A stretch of DNA of 64,000 bases from Arthrobacter sp. SDTb3-6 (lineage in GTDB: Bacteria; Actinomycetota; Actinomycetes; Actinomycetales; Micrococcaceae), in assembly GCF_013376095.1 (NCBI RefSeq), contig NZ_JAAMFN010000005.1:103666-167665 (forward strand), read 5' to 3'. Within the stretch, counting starts at the first letter, position 1. Each line of letters opens with the position of its first letter. Of the stretch, positions 46,261-55,031 are shown piece by piece. The notes below the pieces were generated by a model. That model was not told where the DNA came from. It was given only the letters and a program-made list of their open reading frames with translations, and searched no databases. The position numbers and the translations under genes are program-made.

Positions 46261-48267
46261 TCAGTCTTGGTACTTCTGGGCTTCGGTGGAGGATTTCAGC
46301 TGCCACGGCACGCTGGCCACCACCACGCCGGGTTCAAAGTGCAGCCGCGTCTTGATGCGCAGGGCCGTCTGGTTGTGCACCAGCTGCTCCCACCACTTGC
46401 CCACCACGTATTCCGGGATGTACACCACAATCAGGTCGCGCGGGGAATCCCGGCGCATGGTCTTGATGTGGTTGATCAGCGGCGTCAGCGTCTCCCGGTA
46501 GGGACTTGCCAACACGGTCAACGGTACCGGGATGTCCAGCCGGTCCCAATCGGCGATCGTCTGTTCGGTCTCCGCGGCGTCCAGGTCCACCGTGATGGCT
46601 TCCAGCGAGGACGGGCGCGACGCGCGGGCAAACGCGACCGCGCGCATGACCGGCTTGCGTACGTGGGAGACCAGGATCACCGCGTGGATGCGGGCCGGCA
46701 GGGCGCGGGTGGCCGAGTCCGTCTCCACGGCAAGCTCCTTGGCCACGTTGTCGTAGTGGGCGCGGATGCTCCACATGATGGCAAACAGAACACCCATGGC
46801 CAGCAGCGCAATCCAGGCACCCTGTTCAAACTTGGTCACCAGCACAATCAGCAGCACCGTCAATGTCATCAGGAAACCCAGCGAGTTGATGGTCCGGGAG
46901 CGCACCATGCGGAATCGGATGCGCTTGTCCTTCACCACGCGCAGTTCGCGGGTCCAGTGCCGCACCATGCCCAGCTGGCTGGCCGTGAAGGAGATGAACA
47001 CGCCCACAATGTAGAGCTGGATCAACTTGGTGACGTCCGCGTCGAAGGAGATGATCAGCACCAACGCGCCAACGGCCAGCAGGATCACGCCGTTGCTGAA
47101 GGCCAGCCGGTCCCCGCGGGTGCGCAGCTGGCGGGGCAGGTAGCCGTCCCGGGCCAGGATCGAGGCGAGCACCGGGAAGCCGTTGAAGGCCGTGTTGGAG
47201 GCAAAGACCAGGATCACGCCGGTGGCTGCGACGACGATGAAGAACGGGATGGACCCGGCACCGAAGATGGTGCCGGCAATCTGGCTGATCGAGGGGTTCT
47301 GCACGTAGCCGGCGGGCAGCAGATGCCCGTTTTGCAGGAACTCGGTGGCCGGGTCCGCCACAATGTGCACCCCGGTGGCGTTGGCCAGGAACAGGATTCC
47401 AGCCATCATGCCGGCGGCAACGGCGCCGAGCAGCAGCAAGGTGGTGGCCGCGTTCTTGCTCTTGGGCTTGCGGAAGTTGGGCACGCCGTTGCTGATGGCC
47501 TCCACGCCGGTCAGGGCCGCGGCACCGGAAGAGAACGCCCGCAGCAGCAGGAAACCGCCGGCCAGGCCGGTCAGCCCCTGGCTGAAGGCGGCTTCGGGGA
47601 TGATCTCAAAGCCGGCCGACGGCGCCCGGCCCAGCGTGCCTGTTGCCGCCTGAAAGAGGCCAACGGCCGTCATGGCGAAGATGCAGAACATGAAGATGTA
47701 GGTGGGCACGGCAAAGACGCTGCCGGCCTCGCGGATGCCGCGCAGGTTCACCAGGGCCAGGACAATGACACCGATGACAGCGACGACGGCCTGGGTGCCG
47801 TGCCAGCCGGGCACGGCGGTGGCCAGGTAGTTTGCTGCCGAGGACATGGACACGGCCACTGTGAGCACGTAGTCAACCATGAGTGCCGACGCCACCGTCA
47901 GCCCTGCGGTCTTGCCCAGGTTGACGTTGGCAATTTCATAGTCGCCGCCGCCGGACGGGTAGGCGTGCACGTTTTGCCGGTAGGAGGCCACCACCGTGAG
48001 CAACACCACCATGACGGCCAGGCCCACCCAGGGGGCAAGGGCCACGGAGGCAACACCGGCCAGGGCCAGGGTGAGCAGGATTTCATCCGGCGCGTAGGCC
48101 ACCGAGGACAGCGCATCCGAGGCGAAAATCGGCAGCGCGATGCGTTTGGGCAGCAGCGTGTGGGCGAGTTTGTCGTTGCGGAAGGGCCGCCCGACAAGGA
48201 CCCGCTTGAACGCGTTGAAGAAGTTCAGCACGCGGGTAACGCTAGTCGCTCGCGGGGCTAAAGTCAT
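46261..48267 (-). CDS. kimA: KimA-like APC-superfamily potassium importer
   Basis: A 668-residue protein with about 12 membrane helices and a cytoplasmic C-terminal domain (residues about 470-660). The N-terminal KRIALPIFASDALSSVAYAPDEIL and AFSSGAAALTGVEAISNGVP match the APC fold of Bacillus KimA (YdaO). The C terminus, with KWWEQLVHNQTAL and VVVASVPWQLK, also matches KimA's USP-like domain as I remember it. This suggests K+/H+ import. The start at ATG 48267 sits next to a conserved RVLNFFNAFKRVLVG N terminus. It is divergent from ceoB-ceoC, the RCK-type potassium regulators, which supports the assignment. Confidence 0.87.
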   Translation of the reverse strand: MTLAPRATSVTRVLNFFNAFKRVLVGRPFRNDKLAHTLLPKRIALPIFASDALSSVAYAPDEILLTLALAGVASVALAPWVGLAVMVVLLTVVASYRQNVHAYPSGGGDYEIANVNLGKTAGLTVASALMVDYVLTVAVSMSSAANYLATAVPGWHGTQAVVAVIGVIVLALVNLRGIREAGSVFAVPTYIFMFCIFAMTAVGLFQAATGTLGRAPSAGFEIIPEAAFSQGLTGLAGGFLLLRAFSSGAAALTGVEAISNGVPNFRKPKSKNAATTLLLLGAVAAGMMAGILFLANATGVHIVADPATEFLQNGHLLPAGYVQNPSISQIAGTIFGAGSIPFFIVVAATGVILVFASNTAFNGFPVLASILARDGYLPRQLRTRGDRLAFSNGVILLAVGALVLIISFDADVTKLIQLYIVGVFISFTASQLGMVRHWTRELRVVKDKRIRFRMVRSRTINSLGFLMTLTVLLIVLVTKFEQGAWIALLAMGVLFAIMWSIRAHYDNVAKELAVETDSATRALPARIHAVILVSHVRKPVMRAVAFARASRPSSLEAITVDLDAAETEQTIADWDRLDIPVPLTVLASPYRETLTPLINHIKTMRRDSPRDLIVVYIPEYVVGKWWEQLVHNQTALRIKTRLHFEPGVVVASVPWQLKSSTEAQKYQD

Positions 48268-48419
48268 GACGGGACGCGGCCGTGGCAGACTCCGCCCACG
48301 CGGTGCCAAGTATCCGGCCGGCGCCGGCGAACCCTGCCGACTTGACCGGCGGGCGCCCGACAGGCCAGATTGGTACCCGCACTGTGTTGCAGTGCCGGTC
48401 ATCACCAAGAGGAGCAACG

Positions 48420-49091
48420 ATGGCACATTTTGTGATCATGGGCTGCGGCCGCGTGGGCGCCACCCTGGCGCACACGCTGGAGGACTCCGGCCATTCCGTC
48501 GCCATCATTGACCAGGACGAGCGCGCCTTCCGGCGGCTGAGGACCGGCTTCGGGGGCCGCAAGGTCACCGGCATCGGCTTCGACCAGGACACCCTGCGCC
48601 AGGCCGACATTGAAAACGCCTACGCCTTTGCGGCCGTCTCCAGCGGCGACAACTCCAACATCCTCGCCACGCGCGTGGCGCGCGAAACCTTCCATGTGGA
48701 ACACGTCGTGGCGCGCATCTACGACCCCGGCCGGGCCGAAATCTACCAGCGCCTGGGCATCCCCACGGTGGCCGCCGTGCGCTGGAGCGCCGACCAGGTG
48801 CTGCGGCGCATCCTGCCCGAAACCGCCATCAAGGGCGACTTCCGGGAGCCTTCCGGCCGGCTCATCCTAACCGAACTGGCCCTGAACCCGGGCTGGATCG
48901 GACACCACGTGGTGGACCTTGAGGCCGCCGCGCCGCTGCGGGTGGCCTACCTGACCCGCTTTGGCGAAGGCATGCTGCCGCGGCCGGACACCAGTTACCA
49001 GCAGGGCGACACCGTCCATGCGATGGTGCAGGGCACGGACTCGGCCGAGGTGGCCCGCATCCTGTCCGCCGCGCCGGAAAAGGAGATCTAA
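48420..49091 (+). CDS. ceoB: TrkA-family potassium regulatory protein CeoB
   Basis: A 223-residue RCK-type protein. The Rossmann start is FVIMGCGRVGATLAHTL, giving a nucleotide-binding TrkA-N domain, followed by a TrkA-C-like domain near residue 140 onward (LVLTELALNPGWIGHHV). AGGAGC lies before ATG 48420. It probably senses NAD(H) or other nucleotides and gates a K+ transporter. It is adjacent to ceoC, and divergent from the KimA-like importer, a likely partner. Confidence 0.92.
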   Translation: MAHFVIMGCGRVGATLAHTLEDSGHSVAIIDQDERAFRRLRTGFGGRKVTGIGFDQDTLRQADIENAYAFAAVSSGDNSNILATRVARETFHVEHVVARIYDPGRAEIYQRLGIPTVAAVRWSADQVLRRILPETAIKGDFREPSGRLILTELALNPGWIGHHVVDLEAAAPLRVAYLTRFGEGMLPRPDTSYQQGDTVHAMVQGTDSAEVARILSAAPEKEI

Positions 49092-49092
49092 G

Positions 49093-49788
49093 GTGCTTGT
49101 TGTCATCGTCGGGGCCGGCAGCGTCGGCTGCTCGATTGCCCGCGAACTGCTCTCCCACGGCCATGAACTGCTGCTGATCGACCCCAAGCCGGAGGTGATT
49201 GGCAAGAGCGGGCTGCGCGGCGCCCGCTGGCTCGTGGGCGACGCCTGCGAGATCAGCACCCTGCGGGAGGCGAAGCTGGAGGAGGCCGACGTCGTCGTGT
49301 CCGCCACGGGCGACGACAAGGTCAACCTGGTCGTCTCGCTGCTGGCCAAGACCGAATTCGGCGTGGGCCGCACCGTGGGCCGGGTGAACAACCCCAAGAA
49401 CGATTGGATGTTCGACGATTCCTGGGGCGTGGACGTCGCCGTCAACACCCCGCGGCTCATGACGGCGCTCGTGGAGGAAGCGGTGGAAATCGGCGACCTG
49501 GTGCGCCTGCTGACGCTTCAGACCGGCGTGGCGTCGCTCGTGGAGTTCACCGTGCCGGGACAATCGCACATCATCGGCCTGATGGTGGGGGCCGTCGACT
49601 GGCCGCAGGACGCGACGCTCGTGGCGATCCTGCGTGACGAGGCGCCCATCACGCCCAGCAACGACGACGTCCTTGAAGCCGGCGACGAGCTGTTCTTCAT
49701 CTCCACGATCGCCGCCGAGGACGGGCTGCGGAAGCTGCTGTCCAACGACGCCGGGGCTGACGGGGACCGGCCGGAGGGTGAAAGCTAG
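49093..49788 (+). CDS. ceoC: TrkA-family potassium regulatory protein CeoC
   Basis: A 231-residue second RCK-type protein. The nucleotide loop is VIVGAGSVGCSIARELL at the N terminus, the Asp contacting ribose is in LLLIDPK, and a TrkA-C domain fills residues about 140-225. GTG 49093 starts directly after the ceoB stop with AGGAG upstream. CeoB and CeoC probably form mixed rings, as TrkA domains do. It shares 4 bases with the convergent DUF3159 gene. Confidence 0.92.
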   Translation: MLVVIVGAGSVGCSIARELLSHGHELLLIDPKPEVIGKSGLRGARWLVGDACEISTLREAKLEEADVVVSATGDDKVNLVVSLLAKTEFGVGRTVGRVNNPKNDWMFDDSWGVDVAVNTPRLMTALVEEAVEIGDLVRLLTLQTGVASLVEFTVPGQSHIIGLMVGAVDWPQDATLVAILRDEAPITPSNDDVLEAGDELFFISTIAAEDGLRKLLSNDAGADGDRPEGES

Positions 49789-50477
49789 CCGGCCTTCACG
49801 GGCCGGCTCACGAGCCAGGCAATCCAGAGGCCGAAGGCGTACAGCGGCACGCCCATGAGCAGGCGCATGGCGCCCAGGGCGTCGATGGCTCCGGCGTAGT
49901 AGAGGGGCAGCTGGACGGCCAGCCGGGCGGCCATGACACCCACGATGATCCAGGTGGCCGCCCGGTAGGCACGCAGGCGGGCCGGTTTTTTGCGCCACTG
50001 CACGCCCTCGTTGCGGGCGTAGCCAAACAGCAGGCCCAGCACCGGCCAGCGCACGGCAATGGAGACCACCATGGCTGCGATGTAGCCGGCGTTGGTGAAG
50101 AACCCGACGGCATAATAGTTCTCCGCCTTGCCCGTCTTCAGCGCCAGAAAGGTCGAAAGGGCCACGCCGGCAATCCCGGCAAGGGTCATGGTGAGCGGGG
50201 AACGCTGCACGAGCCGGGCGGCCAGGAAGGCGGCCGCAACGACCACGGAGCCGCCCAGCGACCAGGTGAGGTTCCCGGTCAGGGTGAAGACCACCAGGAA
50301 GACCAGCCCGGGCAGGACGCTTTCGGCGATGCCGCGGACGCCTCCCGCGGCCGCCAGCAGGTCGAGCTCGCCGTTGTCCTTGCGCACCAGCGCCGAACGC
50401 GCCGCCATCGCCTGTTCCAGGCCGGCCAGCGCGTCCGCGGGGCGGGCGCCGTCGTCTTCGGGTGTGGTCCTGGCCAA
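49785..50477 (-). CDS. DUF3159 membrane protein
   Basis: A 230-residue protein with five to six hydrophobic segments from residue 50 onward, after a soluble 45-residue N terminus. It matches the DUF3159 family by position and sequence pattern (GGVRGIAESVLPGLVFLVVF). Function is unknown. Its place after ceoC and before the OB-fold gene is the conserved actinobacterial order (as in M. tuberculosis Rv2693c). Confidence 0.85.
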   Translation of the reverse strand: MARTTPEDDGARPADALAGLEQAMAARSALVRKDNGELDLLAAAGGVRGIAESVLPGLVFLVVFTLTGNLTWSLGGSVVVAAAFLAARLVQRSPLTMTLAGIAGVALSTFLALKTGKAENYYAVGFFTNAGYIAAMVVSIAVRWPVLGLLFGYARNEGVQWRKKPARLRAYRAATWIIVGVMAARLAVQLPLYYAGAIDALGAMRLLMGVPLYAFGLWIAWLVSRPVKAG

Positions 50478-50813
50478 CTAGCCCTCCTGGATTCCTATGA
50501 TCTCGTAGCGTGGGTTGAAGATGGTGGGCAGTCCGTCCCGGCGGGAGACCATGCCCTCAACGCGCAGCCGCGTGCCAACCTCGATCCCGGGGACGCGGCG
50601 CCTGCCCAGCCACACGAGGCGGAGCCGGTGGCTGCCGCCGTCGGTGGGCACGCGGAGGAATTCCCGGTCCGTGACAATGGCGCTGAACTCCTGGGCGGAC
50701 GACGCCGGCAGGATGGTCACGGCGTCGATGACCCCGGCACTGACCGCACGCCCGCGCAGGGGCAGCGCGTCGATGGGGACCGGCGCGGGCCAGTCACCCT
50801 GGTTGGTAGGCAC
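50478..50813 (-). CDS. OB-fold nucleic-acid-binding-like protein
   Basis: A 111-residue protein from GTG 50813, four bases past the DUF3710 stop, inside an apparent operon. The strand pattern RGRAVSAGVIDAVTIL, FSAIVTDREFLRV, HRLRLVWLGRR and GTRLRVEGMVSRRDG fits an OB fold, as in the family's other actinobacterial members. Ligand and partner are unknown. Confidence 0.8.
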   Translation of the reverse strand: MPTNQGDWPAPVPIDALPLRGRAVSAGVIDAVTILPASSAQEFSAIVTDREFLRVPTDGGSHRLRLVWLGRRRVPGIEVGTRLRVEGMVSRRDGLPTIFNPRYEIIGIQEG

Positions 50814-50817
50814 GGGG

Positions 50818-51603
50818 TCAGCCGATCGCCGTGATTTCCGGGCCGCGGCGGAACGGTTCCCCTCCCTGGGCGGGGGCGGCGTGGTCGGCGGGGACCGAGC
50901 CGTCCGGGCTGGCTGCGGCATCGCGGGGCAGGCGCAGCACCAGCAGGTCGCGGGGCGGAAGCGGGGTTTCCCCGCGGACCACCACCACGCCCCTGAACAG
51001 GTCTTCCAGTTCCTGGGCTGCGTCGGGGTTCACGGCCGCCTCGCCGCCCAGCACGCCGCGCAGGAACCAGCGGGGGCCGTCGACGCCGATGAAGCGGGCC
51101 ACGCGGAAGCCGCTGCTGCCGTCAGTGGCCTGGGCGGGCACCTTGGCCAGCACTTCCTTGCCGAACGTTCCGTCGAGAATCTCAATCTCGCCGCCCTGCG
51201 AACCGACGGACAGGCCGATCTGCTCGCGGATGTCGCGCCAGAGTTCTTCGGAGCGGGGGGCGGCGAACGCCTGCAGCTGCAGGCTGGAGCCGTTGAGGTC
51301 CAGGGTGACGGCGATGACCCGGTTGGTGCTTTCCTCCACTTCCAGGCGCAGCGCCAGGCCCTCGCGCGGGGTGATCAGCAGGGCGCCCAGATCCACATAG
51401 CCGTCCGCATTGGCGATTTCGTCGGCGTCCAGCGGCCCGTGGACGGAACGGTCGTAGGCGGTGTCTGCGGGGTCCGGCGGCAGGGCCAGCAGGCCGTTCC
51501 CGCCTTGGGATCCGCCGTCCGTGGCGGCCTCCCGGGAAGTGCCCTCTGGCGCAACCGCGCCGTCGGCGTCATTCTTCTTTTTCTTGCCAAACCCAAAAGC
51601 CAT
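50818..51603 (-). CDS. DUF3710-family protein
   Basis: A 261-residue protein. The start MAFGFGKKKKN is followed by a negatively charged stretch, then a conserved region (GYVDLGALLITPREGLALRLEVEES) and ARFIGVDGPRWFLRGVLGG. It is the DUF3710 family, next to dut in actinobacteria. Function is unknown. Confidence 0.87.
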   Translation of the reverse strand: MAFGFGKKKKNDADGAVAPEGTSREAATDGGSQGGNGLLALPPDPADTAYDRSVHGPLDADEIANADGYVDLGALLITPREGLALRLEVEESTNRVIAVTLDLNGSSLQLQAFAAPRSEELWRDIREQIGLSVGSQGGEIEILDGTFGKEVLAKVPAQATDGSSGFRVARFIGVDGPRWFLRGVLGGEAAVNPDAAQELEDLFRGVVVVRGETPLPPRDLLVLRLPRDAAASPDGSVPADHAAPAQGGEPFRRGPEITAIG

Positions 51604-51643
51604 GGGGCGCAAACTCCTTGTAAATGTTGGAACCGAACGTCTG

Positions 51644-52153
51644 TCAGTGTCCGGCGGTACCGGCGCCGGCCGGTCCAAAGCCGCCCGTGGAACCGAAGCC
51701 GCCGGTGCCGCGTGCGGAGTCCGGCAGCTGCTCCACCACCTCGAAGGCGGCATGCTCGACGCGCTGGATGACCATTTGTGCAATTCTATCGCCCCGGGAC
51801 AGGGCAATGGAGTGGTGCGCATCGGTGTTGAGCAGGGTGACGGAGATTTCCCCGCGGTACCCGGCGTCCACGGTGCCGGGGCTGTTGACGATCGTCAGGC
51901 CGTGCTTGGTGGCCAGGCCCGAGCGCGGGTGCACCAGGGCCACGTAGCCGAACGGGAGCGCGATGGCCACGCCGGTGGGGACCAGGGCGCGCTCGCCCGG
52001 CGCCAGCACGACGTCGATCCTGGCACGGAGGTCGGCACCGGCGTCGCCGGGGTGGGCGTAGGAGGGCGCGGCGATGCCGTCGTCGAGCATTTGCAGCTGC
52101 ACCGTCAGCGGGAACGCGCCATCTGCTGGGACATTGAAAGTCTGGTTGGTCAC
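51644..52153 (-). CDS. dut: dUTP diphosphatase
   Basis: A 169-residue trimeric dUTPase. All five motifs are visible in order: [37 protein letters not shown], and the C-terminal [10 protein letters not shown] arm. It hydrolyses dUTP to dUMP, lowering uracil in DNA. GTG 52153 is the apparent start; the reading frame is open upstream. It begins a minus-strand run with DUF3710, the OB-fold gene and DUF3159. Confidence 0.96.
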   Translation of the reverse strand: MTNQTFNVPADGAFPLTVQLQMLDDGIAAPSYAHPGDAGADLRARIDVVLAPGERALVPTGVAIALPFGYVALVHPRSGLATKHGLTIVNSPGTVDAGYRGEISVTLLNTDAHHSIALSRGDRIAQMVIQRVEHAAFEVVEQLPDSARGTGGFGSTGGFGPAGAGTAGH

Positions 52154-52259
52154 AGCAGCCCACTCTATCCCGAACCGCGGCGGCGACCCCCCACCGCCGC
52201 GGGCTGCCCGGGCCGGGGGCAAAGATGATTTACCGGACAAAAGATGAAAAACTGTTCCC

Positions 52260-52745
52260 ATGTCTTCGTCTTCCGTGCCGGCCGCCAGCGCCGCCCCCCT
52301 GTCAACAGCCACGTACACCGAAAAACTGTGGCCCGGCCTGGGTGTGTGGGTGGTTGTGCTGGGCCTGTCCGCGGCCGGCATCCTGATCCTGATCCCCATC
52401 AGCCCGCTCGCCGGGTACCTGGCCTTTGTGGGGCTGCTGGTCCTGCAGACACTGGTCCTGGTCTTCTCGACGCCCAAGATCGAGGTCACGGCGGGGACGC
52501 TGCAGGTGGGCCGGGCCGTGATCGAGCGTGAATACATCGGCGACGTCACCTATTACCTGGCCGACGACGCCACGGCCCAGCGCGGCACCCGGCTCAACGG
52601 GCTGGCCTACCTGTGCATCCGCGGCTGGATCAAGCCCGTGGTCAAGGTGGAAATCACCGACCCGCATGACAAAACGCCGTACTGGCTCACGTCCACCCGC
52701 AACCCCGAGCGCCTGGCCGCGGCCCTCGGACAGGGCCGCGGCTGA
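52260..52745 (+). CDS. DUF3093 membrane protein
   Basis: A 161-residue protein with two membrane helices (residues about 25-72), then a beta-rich cytoplasmic part ([32 protein letters not shown]), as in the DUF3093 family. Function is unknown. It is divergent from dut, as in M. tuberculosis (Rv2697c and Rv2698). Confidence 0.88.
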   Translation: MSSSSVPAASAAPLSTATYTEKLWPGLGVWVVVLGLSAAGILILIPISPLAGYLAFVGLLVLQTLVLVFSTPKIEVTAGTLQVGRAVIEREYIGDVTYYLADDATAQRGTRLNGLAYLCIRGWIKPVVKVEITDPHDKTPYWLTSTRNPERLAAALGQGRG

Positions 52746-52752
52746 CGCCTGC

Positions 52753-52797
52753 GCTGCTGTTTCCTGTGCTGCTGTTTCCTGCGCGCCTGTGTCCTGC
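52753..52797. repeat. Three tandem 15-base units
   Basis: GCTGCTGTTTCCTGT, GCTGCTGTTTCCTGC and the degenerate GCGCCTGTGTCCTGC lie in tandem at 52753-52767, 52768-52782 and 52783-52797. They fill the short gap between the convergent DUF3093 and DUF4193 genes. No function is suggested. Confidence 0.7.
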
Positions 52798-52816
52798 GCT
52801 GTCCAGCCGGATCCGG

Positions 52817-53116
52817 CTAGCCTTCGCAGTCCTTGCAGTACATCAGCCCGTCCTTTTCCCGGGCCAGCTGGGAGCGGTGCCGCACCAGGAAGCAGGATGA
52901 ACAGGTGAATTCGTCCGCCTGGGCCGGGAGGACCTCCACCGCCAGCTCCTCCCCCGACAGGTCGCCGCCGGGCAGCTCGTAGCTGTCGGCCAGATCGGCC
53001 TCGTCCAGGTCGATGACCGCCCCGGACGCTCCGGAGGGGCGGACCGCAAGGGATGCCAGGACGTTGCCGTCCCGTTCGTCGTCGTTCTTGCGCGGCGCGT
53101 CATAATCCGTTGCCAT
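52817..53116 (-). CDS. DUF4193 zinc-ribbon-like protein
   Basis: A 99-residue protein. A zinc-ribbon pattern closes it, with CSSC near residue 71 and CKDC near residue 95. The rest is acidic (DLDEADLADSYELPGG), as in the DUF4193 family, encoded near sigA and dut in actinobacteria. Function is unknown. Confidence 0.9.
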   Translation of the reverse strand: MATDYDAPRKNDDERDGNVLASLAVRPSGASGAVIDLDEADLADSYELPGGDLSGEELAVEVLPAQADEFTCSSCFLVRHRSQLAREKDGLMYCKDCEG

Positions 53117-53422
53117 TGCCTACTTCACCATTTTCCTTGTATCTCTTGCCACAGCACCGGCATCGGCAGGGCCCGTAGGGGATTCCCTGCGGCAAATCCT
53201 GCCAATCACCTTAGAACTGGAACGTTGCAGCCGGCGACAAAAATGCCCGCGTTCGCGGTGGGCGTAGCGGTGGGACACCCACGGACCGCAGGGGCCCGTC
53301 CGCAGCTGAAAATAGGCACGTGATTTTGTGAACCATTCACGCCACGCCTGCCGTGGTAGTAGGAAAATACGGCGTTGGGTGGCAAAGTTTCGAAGTGAAA
53401 GCAGTCGACTTTGGAGGGCAGC
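53117..53422. other. Gene-free region upstream of sepH
   Basis: About 300 bases between divergent DUF4193 and sepH. I see no gene. The right side, from about 53320 to 53422, is AT-richer (TTTTGTGAACCATTC, GGAAAATACGG) and ends in the sepH ribosome site TTGGAGGG, so the sepH promoter is expected there. Confidence 0.5.
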
Positions 53423-54886
53423 ATGGCGGATCTACGTTTGGTGGGTGTGCATGACGATGGCAAGCACCTGCTACTCAGTGGAACCGGCGGCGAAATATTC
53501 CTGCTGCCCATTGATGAAGCATTGCGCATGGCTACCACGCGGGCACCGCGCAAGGCCCCGTCCGGCAACGCCGGCCCGGCCAAGATGTCGCCACGGGAAA
53601 TCCAGGCGCAGATCCGTGCAGGCGCCACGGCCGCCGATGTGGCCGAACACTCCGGCATGTCCCTGGAGCAGGTCCGCCGCTATGAAGGCCCGGTGCTGGC
53701 CGAGCGCGAACACGTGGCCCGGCTGGCGCGCAAGGTGGAGGTTTCCGGCCCGGCGGCCGGCAATGACAGCTACCGTTCCGCCTTCGGCGACAACCCGGCA
53801 ACGCTGGATGAGATGGTCATGCACCGCGTCTCCGCCTTTGGCATCGACCCCCGCACGGTGCGCTGGGATGCCTGGCGCGTCCGCGACGGCGCCTGGACGG
53901 TCACGGCAGACTTTGAGCCCGGCAGCGAGTGGGCTGCAGCGAGCATCGGCGAGCCGGCACCCGCCCGGTGGACCTTCCATCCCGGCCGCAAGTCCCTGAA
54001 CAACGCCAACCGGTGGGCGCAGCAGCTGAGCGAAATGGAACCGCTGGACGGTCCCGTGCCCGAGCGCCGGCTGAGCGCGGTTGCGGACCGCCCCTTTGAT
54101 TTTGAAACCGACGCGCCCGACGACGGTACGGCGGACACGCTGACGGCGGCCGGTCCGGGCGGGGCCGAGGGCCAGGACACGGGCAGTGAGGACGACGCCG
54201 GCTCCGGCCTGCTCGACATGCTCCGTTCCCGCCGCGGCCAGCGCCTGGGCCTCGACGAGGACGGCGACGATGAACTGGCTGCCATGTTGGGCACCCACGT
54301 GCCGGCCGCGCACCCCCGCGACGGGCATGAGGACCAGGCCGCCACCGCGCCCGCAGCCGACGGCGCGGACACCCCGGACACCATGGACAACCCTGCGGAC
54401 GTGGAGGCCCCGGCGGCCGGCGCGGGCACAGACACTGAGGCCCCTGATTTAGACAACACAGGCCTGGCCGGCGCCGGTTCGGACGGCGGGCAGGCCGGGG
54501 ATGGGCATCCTGCCGGCGGCCACGGCAAGAAGCGCCTCCGTGCCATCCCGTTCCTCTCCCTGGCCCCCAGGCTCCACGGCGACGAGGACCACCATCACGC
54601 CGTCGGCGTGGGCGAGGTCAGCACCGATACGCGTGAAATCACGCTTTCGGGGGCGCCTTCCCTGCGCCGCAGCGCCGCCGACAACGCCATTGACACCGGC
54701 TCAGGCCAGGACGGGGCCGCGCAGGCAGCACCCGCCCCGGAATCTGCCCGGCAGCCGGCTGACGCCGAAGACGGGCCCTCTGACAGTGAGGTGGCCGCCA
54801 GGCTGGAACGCAAGGCGGCAGGCAAGCCCAAGCGCTCCAGCGTCCCCAGCTGGGACGAGATCGTGTTCGGCACCAAGGGCGACTAA
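53423..54886 (+). CDS. sepH: Septation protein SepH (DUF3071)
   Basis: A 487-residue protein with TTGGAGGG before ATG 53423. Residues 1-30 (LRLVGVHDDGKHLLLSG) and a helix-turn-helix segment (EIQAQIRAGATAADVAEHSG, residues 57-76) match the conserved N-terminal domain of SepH, followed by the ARWTFHPGRKSLNNANRWAQ motif near residue 190. The remaining half is acidic and disordered with a short conserved C terminus (SWDEIVFGTKGD). In Streptomyces SepH stimulates FtsZ assembly during sporulation septation; a similar division role is likely. Confidence 0.9.
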   Translation: MADLRLVGVHDDGKHLLLSGTGGEIFLLPIDEALRMATTRAPRKAPSGNAGPAKMSPREIQAQIRAGATAADVAEHSGMSLEQVRRYEGPVLAEREHVARLARKVEVSGPAAGNDSYRSAFGDNPATLDEMVMHRVSAFGIDPRTVRWDAWRVRDGAWTVTADFEPGSEWAAASIGEPAPARWTFHPGRKSLNNANRWAQQLSEMEPLDGPVPERRLSAVADRPFDFETDAPDDGTADTLTAAGPGGAEGQDTGSEDDAGSGLLDMLRSRRGQRLGLDEDGDDELAAMLGTHVPAAHPRDGHEDQAATAPAADGADTPDTMDNPADVEAPAAGAGTDTEAPDLDNTGLAGAGSDGGQAGDGHPAGGHGKKRLRAIPFLSLAPRLHGDEDHHHAVGVGEVSTDTREITLSGAPSLRRSAADNAIDTGSGQDGAAQAAPAPESARQPADAEDGPSDSEVAARLERKAAGKPKRSSVPSWDEIVFGTKGD

Positions 54887-55031
54887 AACCGCTCCGTCGT
54901 GCCCCCTGAATACCGAGGGCTGTCCCTGAGTCTGCCCCGGAAACCGGCCCATTCGGCGGTGCAGATAATGCGGGCCGGGACGCTCCCAGTCCACGGAAGC
55001 TGCACCACCGAATTCCCGGACCGGACCGAAC

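Noticed and set aside
44155..48261. Very long plus-strand frame (about 1368 codons) across the ATPase, RNA methyltransferase and KimA genes
   Set aside because: It is antisense to three well-supported genes with complete motifs, and its translation is His/Gln/Gly-rich without recognisable domains.
48268..48419. c-di-AMP (ydaO) riboswitch upstream of the KimA-like gene
   Set aside because: Bacillus kimA has one, but this 150-base divergent gap is too short and shows no recognisable ydaO motif.
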